Shown: one piece after another, positions 58,661 to 64,000 of the stretch
How positions within the stretch are numbered: the stretch's first letter is position 1
Layout of the letters: each line of letters opens with the position of its first letter
Origin: Photobacterium malacitanum
GTDB taxonomy: Bacteria; Pseudomonadota; Gammaproteobacteria; Enterobacterales; Vibrionaceae
Length of the DNA: 64,000 bases
Assembly: GCF_900185615.1 (NCBI RefSeq)
Contig: NZ_FYAK01000008.1
Coordinates: 62,001-126,000 of the forward strand
Direction of reading: 5' to 3'
The notes under the pieces: generated by a model
Database searches by the model: none
Told to the model about the DNA's origin: nothing
The model's input: the letters and a program-made list of their open reading frames with translations, nothing else
Program-made: the position numbers and the translations under genes

Positions 58661-60127
58661 TTAGTGCGGAGGTGTGACTTCAGCAGTATTTATTTCTGAT
58701 ATGAAAACAAGTTTTTGACAGAGTTGAAGTGTCTCTTGAGAAGGCGATAAATACATAGCCATACTATAATACTCGTTGGCTTGCTGTTTTTTATGTGCAA
58801 GTTCACTGAGCTTACCTAATAAAATGTAACGTAAAGCTGTATTTTGCTGAGATTGTAATTTCGCCAGTGATAAATAATGTTCAGCGTCGGCTAAATTACC
58901 TTGGTAAAGATCATTGAGTGCTAAAGCATCATATATTTCACTGGATCCAAGTTGTTGATTAGCTGTTATGCTTTTGACTAATTCTTTTCCATAATTCATC
59001 AATGTTGGCATTGATGTTACTTTATTGTTTATGGTCAGTATGGTTGCATAAGCAAGGTATCGCTGTGCTAATAAATAACTATTTTTTGGCGACAGTTTAA
59101 TAAGTTTACTGATTTTTTTAATATAATTAATGTTCGTTTGACCATCATTATTTATGACACTAGGTAATTCAAGATAACCATACAAAATAGTAGGGTTGGT
59201 GAGAGTAATATGATTCTGGATTTGTTGGTGGTTGTAATTTAATGCCTGTATTAGTTTGTTGAGAAAACCATCTATAATTAAATATGAGTTATTGCTATCA
59301 AGATGAAGGTTTTGTTGTAACATAACCGTTTTTGATATGTTATTAAATAGCTCTATGTGTAATTGGTGTTGCTGATTGACATAGAGTGACAGTGTTTTAC
59401 CTGCATTAGGTTGTTCGCTGAAACTACTGATGTAATTTGTAGATTTAAATAAAGCATTGTTGATTATTTTTGCGATCGAATATAACTGATTTGTCGATGA
59501 CTGCTGTGTCAATTCAATATTTATTAAGCGTGGATTTAATATTGTTGCAGGTGGTGTAACTTTCTCGTTGCTCCAACTGATAAAAACAAGTGTAATTAAT
59601 AACATAGTGAGGATGCAAATATCGAAAAACCAATGATTCCATTTAACATTGTTTGAACTTGTTGTTGTCGTTGATGGGGCTTCTTTTGAGGTTTCGTTAA
59701 AAGCACGCGTCATTGGTCCTGCTGGGAAGAACGCATGAGATGAAGTGTCATTAGTGTGTTCATGTGAAGGGTGAAACTCCTCCAATTTAAAGCCTGTATT
59801 GGGATCGACATATATTTGTTGTACGTCAATATCAAGCTTATAACCTCGCTTTGGAATAGTAACTATCCAATGATCTTCATCCATCTTTTTGAGTGTTTTA
59901 CGAAGCTCAAAGATAGACTGCGTGACGACTTGTTCACTAACAACGGCACCATCCCAAACATTTTCAATTAATTCATCACGTGTAAAAACAATGCCTTGAT
60001 GCTTGGCTAAAAAGGCTAATAGCTTGGTTATTCTCGGTTCTATAATATAATTTTGTCCTGATTTATATAAACAATTTTCTGTTGTAATTAATAACCAGTT
60101 ATTTATTTTATAATTTACCCAAGCCAT
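58661..60127 (-). CDS. cadC: CadC-type membrane-bound transcription activator
   Basis: This 488-residue one-component regulator has an OmpR/ToxR-type winged helix at about 8-103 (RDELIENVWDG, VTQSIFELRKTLK, VPKRGYKL-like IPKRGYKLDI), a flexible Thr/Ser-rich linker, one membrane span at about 167-186, and a periplasmic sensor of about 300 residues. E. coli CadC (512 residues) activates cadBA at low pH with lysine. The sensor is more divergent than the DNA-binding domain. It lies directly upstream of cadBA. Confidence 0.9.
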   Translation of the reverse strand: MAWVNYKINNWLLITTENCLYKSGQNYIIEPRITKLLAFLAKHQGIVFTRDELIENVWDGAVVSEQVVTQSIFELRKTLKKMDEDHWIVTIPKRGYKLDIDVQQIYVDPNTGFKLEEFHPSHEHTNDTSSHAFFPAGPMTRAFNETSKEAPSTTTTSSNNVKWNHWFFDICILTMLLITLVFISWSNEKVTPPATILNPRLINIELTQQSSTNQLYSIAKIINNALFKSTNYISSFSEQPNAGKTLSLYVNQQHQLHIELFNNISKTVMLQQNLHLDSNNSYLIIDGFLNKLIQALNYNHQQIQNHITLTNPTILYGYLELPSVINNDGQTNINYIKKISKLIKLSPKNSYLLAQRYLAYATILTINNKVTSMPTLMNYGKELVKSITANQQLGSSEIYDALALNDLYQGNLADAEHYLSLAKLQSQQNTALRYILLGKLSELAHKKQQANEYYSMAMYLSPSQETLQLCQKLVFISEINTAEVTPPH

Positions 60128-60282
60128 TTGGTTTTTATTCTATTGTTAAAAAATATAATGATATTAATTTCTATACTATTTGCTTTTATATATAGATGGA
60201 ATTTTTTATTTAAATGGTAACTGTAATTTCATATTTCATTTTTAAATCTAAGTAATAAATAAATTATGTGTTTCTAATGTTT

Positions 60283-60298
60283 TGTGATGTTGGTCACG
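60283..60298. promoter_or_regulatory. CRP-type site between cadC and lysU
   Basis: TGTGA-TGTTGG-TCACG matches nine of ten defined bases of the CRP consensus TGTGAn6TCACA. It lies about 155 bases from the cadC start and 125 bases from the lysU start. Confidence 0.5.
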
Positions 60299-60422
60299 TT
60301 TTTTATTTTGTGGTTATTTATTTTAAAGTAAGTCCAATATACGGGTTATAAATATAGTTTTTTTAAATAAATATTCGAACCCTTCTCGCTTTAATTAAAC
60401 GATTAATGAATAAGGAAATATT

Positions 60423-61925
60423 ATGTTAGAAAATGAAATTGATGAAAATAGGCTGATTGCTGAACGTCGAGCAAAACTTGATTATATAAGAAAAGACAGT
60501 AAAGCAAATGGTCACCCAAATACTTTTCGTCGATTGAAATTAGCAAATGAATTAATCACTGAATTTAAAAATAAATCTAAAGACGATCTGATTAATACCA
60601 CTTATATAACCGCTGTTGCTGGTCGTATTATGGCAAAGCGTGGACCATTTTTGGTATTACAAGATGTTTCTGGGCGTATTCAAGTTTATGCTGATAAACA
60701 GATTCAGGCAGAGTTAAAGCAAAAATACCATGGATTAGATATTGGCGATATTATTGGCGTAAAAGGCCAGTTACATCGCTCTGATCGTGGTGAGCTTTAT
60801 GTCACCATGGACAGCTATGAGCTACAAACCAAAGCGTTACGTCCTTTACCTGAAAAATACCATGGTTTAACCGATCAAGAGCAACGTTACCGTCAGCGTT
60901 ATGTTGATTTGATCATTAATGAAGAATCACGTAATACCATGATCATGCGATCTAAAGTGGTGGCAGCGATTCGTCAATTCATGATTAAACAGCAATTTAT
61001 GGAAGTAGAAACGCCAATGATGCACCCGATTGCGGGTGGGGCTTCAGCGCGACCTTTTGTGACTCATCATAATGCATTAGATATTGATATGTATCTTCGC
61101 ATTGCACCTGAGCTTTATTTAAAGCGTTTAGTTGTCGGTGGCTTTGAGCGGGTGTTTGAAATTAACCGCAACTTCCGTAATGAAGGTCTATCACCTCGTC
61201 ATAACCCAGAATTTACCATGATGGAATTTTATATGGCGTATTCTGACTATAACGATTTGATTAATTTTACAGAGAATTTATTAAGTACGATTGCTAAAGA
61301 TCTTTGTGGTAATACAGCCTTACCTTATGGCGAGCATGTGATTGAGTTTAATGGTCCATATACACGCATGACCATGTTAGAAGCGATTCAACATTACACT
61401 AAGGATAATGCACGTATCCAAGCGTTAACCTATGATGATGTTAAAGATCGTGAGCTAATGGCGAATATTGCTCGAGAAGTTGGTGTGACCGTTGAATCTT
61501 TCTGGACTTGTGGTCAACTATTAGAAGAAATTTTTGGTGAGACCGCTGAACCTCAGCTAATTCAACCAACATTTATTACAGGCTATCCTGCAGATATTTC
61601 ACCGCTAGCCCGTCGAAGTGATGAAGACTCATTTTTAACGGATCGTTTTGAGTTCTTTGTTGGTGGTCGTGAAGTCGCGAATGGTTTCTCTGAATTAAAT
61701 GATGCTCAAGATCAAGACAATCGTTTTAAAGCCCAAATGGCAGCGAAAGATGCGGGTGATGATGAAGCAATGCAATATGATGAAGATTATATTCGTGCGC
61801 TAGAATTTGGTTTACCGCCAACAGCAGGTGAAGGGATTGGTATTGACCGCTTAGTGATGTTGTTTACTAATGCCCATACTATTCGTGATGTGATCCTATT
61901 CCCATCAATGCGTCCTAATAATTAA
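60423..61925 (+). CDS. lysU: lysine-tRNA ligase, cad-linked
   Basis: This 500-residue class II synthetase charges tRNA-Lys. It has the OB-fold anticodon domain (about 60-150), motif 2 [20 protein letters not shown] near 257-276 and motif 3 [15 protein letters not shown] near 467-481. It is divergent from cadC, like E. coli lysU near cadBA. A separate lysS next to prfB would be expected elsewhere in the genome but lies outside this window, so the lysU name is inference. AAGGAAATATT precedes the ATG. Two terminators follow. Confidence 0.88.
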   Translation: MLENEIDENRLIAERRAKLDYIRKDSKANGHPNTFRRLKLANELITEFKNKSKDDLINTTYITAVAGRIMAKRGPFLVLQDVSGRIQVYADKQIQAELKQKYHGLDIGDIIGVKGQLHRSDRGELYVTMDSYELQTKALRPLPEKYHGLTDQEQRYRQRYVDLIINEESRNTMIMRSKVVAAIRQFMIKQQFMEVETPMMHPIAGGASARPFVTHHNALDIDMYLRIAPELYLKRLVVGGFERVFEINRNFRNEGLSPRHNPEFTMMEFYMAYSDYNDLINFTENLLSTIAKDLCGNTALPYGEHVIEFNGPYTRMTMLEAIQHYTKDNARIQALTYDDVKDRELMANIAREVGVTVESFWTCGQLLEEIFGETAEPQLIQPTFITGYPADISPLARRSDEDSFLTDRFEFFVGGREVANGFSELNDAQDQDNRFKAQMAAKDAGDDEAMQYDEDYIRALEFGLPPTAGEGIGIDRLVMLFTNAHTIRDVILFPSMRPNN

Positions 61926-61936
61926 GAATAACTCCT

Positions 61937-61966
61937 GCAGCGACAGCAGAGTCGCTGCTTTTATTC
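61937..61966 (+). terminator. first terminator after lysU
   Basis: GCAGCGAC pairs with GTCGCTGC around AGCAGA, followed by TTTTATT. Confidence 0.85.
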
Positions 61967-61973
61967 AAATATA

Positions 61974-62004
61974 AAAAAGCCTCAATTTAAATTGAGGCTT
62001 TTTT
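61974..62004. terminator. bidirectional terminator between lysU and tsgA
   Basis: AAAAAGCCTCAATTT pairs with AAATTGAGGCTTTTT, a long stem with A and T tracts, between convergent genes. Confidence 0.92.
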
Positions 62005-62020
62005 ATTAGCATCATGCTAG

Positions 62021-63208
62021 TTAGTGACCACTATGTCCATGGATGCGGTGTTTAGTAACAAAACCAACTAATACACACATTACAAATACAACAGCATATA
62101 AACCGTTAGCAGTAACTAATGCTGCATGCGCACCGTAATTCTTAACGATAGGACTTGTTACTACGAAAGTTAACATAGTACCAATTGTGCCGCATAGTAG
62201 AATAAAGTTAACCAATTTTGGTGATGATACTTTGGTCTGCTGTGAGCCTAAGGTAATGATAGTGGTGTAAATTGCACTACTGATAAAGCCAAGTGCTGAA
62301 ATAATATAGATAAGATTGTGAGGATTGGTATCGTTATTAAATAGATACATCAGCACAGTTGCTAAGCCTGATAAAACAACCACAAAATAGTGCAGGTCGA
62401 ATTTTTTAAGTAGTACACTAAAAATCCACATACCAATCATATAAGCACCCCAGAAGTAACTGACTAATTGGCCAGCATCGCTAATTGATAAACCTAGCTT
62501 TTGGGTTGCGTACTCAGGGATCCAAGAAATAAAGCCTAGCTGACCGAGGATATAACATAAAGCAGCAATGGCTAGAAATAGAACACCCAATCCCCATTTT
62601 TCTTTGGTTTCATTGGTGGTCTCTTCTTGAGGCGCATCCTTACCTAATACAGGGAATGTAGAAAGTAATGCTAAGATGAAAATAGCTAGATAGATAACGC
62701 CAATAGCGGCATATACCCAGTACCATTGCATGTGGTGTGCTAGTACTGCAGCAGAAATCACAGGGAAAATCATACCTGCCATACTGAAAAATGAATCAGT
62801 AAACAGCAACCGAGAACCTCGTTCTTTACCATCATAAATATGAGTAATTAAGTAAGTACCAATCGACATGGTAATACCACTTACGACACCAAGTACAAAC
62901 ATGCAGCCTGAGAAAATAGCAAGATTATGACCGAAGATAAGGCCAATAATTGCTAATAGCATGAGAATGAAACCAAAAATGAGCTGGCGCTTAAGCGGTA
63001 CAATTTCCATCAACCAAACATTAAGGAAGATTGAAATTAAAATACCCGTATTAAGAAAAGTAAAAGTGTTACTCATGCTAGATATTGGCAAATCAAAATA
63101 TTTGGCAATATCTCCCATAACGATACCGGTGACGATAATCAGAGATCCAGTAAGGGCATAAGATAAGAAACTTATCCACGTCAGAAGGATGCGATTCTGG
63201 TTTGTCAT
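62021..63208 (-). CDS. tsgA: MFS transporter TsgA
   Basis: This 395-residue major facilitator protein has about 12 membrane segments and matches TsgA (393 residues in E. coli), a relative of fucose permeases. Its substrate is not established. In-frame ATG 63262 would add 18 residues; [19 protein letters not shown] with AGGATTTGCT upstream is the family start. A good CRP-type site lies about 107 bases upstream. Confidence 0.9.
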   Translation of the reverse strand: MTNQNRILLTWISFLSYALTGSLIIVTGIVMGDIAKYFDLPISSMSNTFTFLNTGILISIFLNVWLMEIVPLKRQLIFGFILMLLAIIGLIFGHNLAIFSGCMFVLGVVSGITMSIGTYLITHIYDGKERGSRLLFTDSFFSMAGMIFPVISAAVLAHHMQWYWVYAAIGVIYLAIFILALLSTFPVLGKDAPQEETTNETKEKWGLGVLFLAIAALCYILGQLGFISWIPEYATQKLGLSISDAGQLVSYFWGAYMIGMWIFSVLLKKFDLHYFVVVLSGLATVLMYLFNNDTNPHNLIYIISALGFISSAIYTTIITLGSQQTKVSSPKLVNFILLCGTIGTMLTFVVTSPIVKNYGAHAALVTANGLYAVVFVMCVLVGFVTKHRIHGHSGH

Positions 63209-63306
63209 AGCAAATCCTGTATAGCGTTCGATTATAATTAAAGAGGCAGAATAAGGTGCCAATTAATGAAAGGGCTGAATCCTAACATAAGGACTAGCTT
63301 TGTTTG

Positions 63307-63322
63307 TGATATACATCACCAT
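63307..63322 (-). promoter_or_regulatory. CRP-type site upstream of tsgA
   Basis: On the plus strand TGTGA-TATACA-TCACC matches nine of ten defined bases of TGTGAn6TCACA. The site is centred about 107 bases before the tsgA ATG. Confidence 0.5.
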
Positions 63323-63660
63323 TATATGATATGAAGGGATTTATCATACCAATAAGATATAAATAATCGAAATTTATAAGTGGGTTTTATTCTAGTGGTT
63401 GTTTTTATTGTTATTGTTTTTGTGTGAATTTAAGTTTTTTTAACAATGTGCAGTTGTTATTTATTTTCTATCTCTTTATTAAGCATAGATTTTGATGATG
63501 TCGACTTATTTAGGGCATTTAATTAGCACTTACTGTCACAAGAGATAAAGTATTGCCATTGGTTGAGGCGGTAAAATTACAATTAAAGGTTGTTTTTAGA
63601 GCATTTTTAACAAATTTGGTTGTAGTGTGTGCTGGTGAGCATTTATTTTGATTTTTTTGA
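63323..63660. other. AT-rich region upstream of the rRNA promoter
   Basis: No gene is seen. The last 60 bases (T tracts and GAAAATTAAC just before the -35) could form an UP element for the ribosomal promoter. Confidence 0.45.
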
Positions 63661-63670
63661 AAATTAACTC

Positions 63671-63698
63671 TTGCCAATGTGATCGAAGTCTCTATAAT
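63671..63698 (+). promoter_or_regulatory. rRNA operon promoter (P1-like)
   Basis: A -35 TTGCCA at 63671-63676 and a perfect -10 TATAAT at 63693-63698 are 16 bases apart, followed by a GC-rich discriminator (GCGTCCTC), the typical features of a growth-rate-controlled rrn P1 promoter. Confidence 0.8.
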
Positions 63699-63748
63699 GC
63701 GTCCTCACTGACACGGACAACGGCGAGAGCGGTTACCGAAATCAGTAT

Positions 63749-63760
63749 TGTTCTTTAACA
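63749..63760 (+). promoter_or_regulatory. rrn leader boxA antitermination site
   Basis: TGTTCTTTAACA matches the rrn boxA core (TGCTCTTTAACA), which binds NusB-S10 to keep transcription from stopping early. It lies about 45 bases downstream of the expected start. Confidence 0.75.
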
Positions 63761-63964
63761 ATTTGACCATGCAATCTGTGTGGGCACTCGTTGAATAGTT
63801 AAGTCGAAAGATTTATCAATGATACTAGTGACCAATACAAATAACTCATCTCTTTATAGAGAAGGATTATTTGGCACAGTCAATTCAAATATCATTACTA
63901 GCTTCTAGTAATCGATATTTTAACAGTATTCATTGAGCCGTTTCGAAAGAAACAACAAAACTTT

Positions 63965-64000
63965 AATTGAAGAGTTTGATCATGGCTCAGATTGAACGCT
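63965..64000 (+). rRNA. rrs: 16S ribosomal RNA, 5' end only
   Basis: AATTGAAGAGTTTGATC and the following bases are the universal bacterial 16S 5' end. Only about 36 bases are in the window, so the rest of the operon is beyond its edge. The mature 5' end is placed by analogy with E. coli. Confidence 0.97.

Overview
The window is about 64 kb of an AT-rich gammaproteobacterial chromosome. Gene content, gene order and protein sequences (folB-folK-uppP-cca next to gspAB; nudF-yqiB-cpdA-yqiA-parE-parC-plsC; arcA-arcC-argF next to pyrB-pyrI; valS-holC-pepA-lptF-lptG; cadC-cadB-cadA-lysyl-tRNA synthetase) point to Vibrionaceae, most likely Photobacterium. The genus is an inference from recalled synteny and composition, not from a database search.

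Layout. (1) 1-16.5 kb, mostly rightward housekeeping: the end of folB, folK, uppP, the type II secretion accessory pair gspA-gspB and, after a leftward block (SH3-domain protein, low-affinity phosphate transport), a CYTH/CHAD triphosphatase, a chemoreceptor, glnE and hldE. (2) 16.5-26.7 kb: leftward tolC, then a rightward run nudF-yqiB-cpdA-yqiA-parE-parC-plsC-idi. (3) 26.7-35.4 kb, all leftward: ridA, an ArgR-family regulator, pyrI and pyrB behind a pyrL-type leader peptide and attenuator, then argF, arcC, arcA and a YfcC-type carrier. This is a compact carbamoyl-phosphate, arginine and pyrimidine module. (4) 35.9-47.5 kb: rraB behind a perfect FNR-type box, a GH2 beta-mannosidase, a duplicated DUF2061 membrane protein, valS-holC, pepA, divergent lptF-lptG and an RDD protein. 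(5) 47.7-54.6 kb, a more accessory stretch: tRNA-Leu(CAA), a ChiP/OprD-like porin, a RIO-type kinase, an exported 2H phosphoesterase and an Old-Yellow-Enzyme/Fe-S reductase. It ends in a scar made of a 33-copy heptamer array and a decayed IS110 transposase. (6) 54.6-63.3 kb: cadA, cadB and cadC with a divergent lysU-like lysyl-tRNA synthetase, then tsgA. (7) 63.6-64 kb: an rRNA promoter, its leader with boxA, and the first bases of 16S rRNA.

How the genes work together. The arc genes give ATP and ammonia from arginine, and argF can run in either direction between the arginine and carbamoyl-phosphate pools shared with pyrBI. The cad genes consume lysine and protons during acid stress and sit beside a lysyl-tRNA synthetase, as in the E. 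coli lysU/cad region. lptF-lptG, hldE, uppP, plsC, tolC and gspAB all serve the envelope.

I found no clear new defence system, CRISPR array or prophage. The least ordinary parts are the 53.9-54.6 kb scar, the reconstructed pyrL attenuator, candidate FNR and CRP boxes in unexpected places, several perfect palindromes beside catabolic genes, an octamer repeat upstream of arcA, and an ArgR paralogue with an altered arginine-pocket residue.
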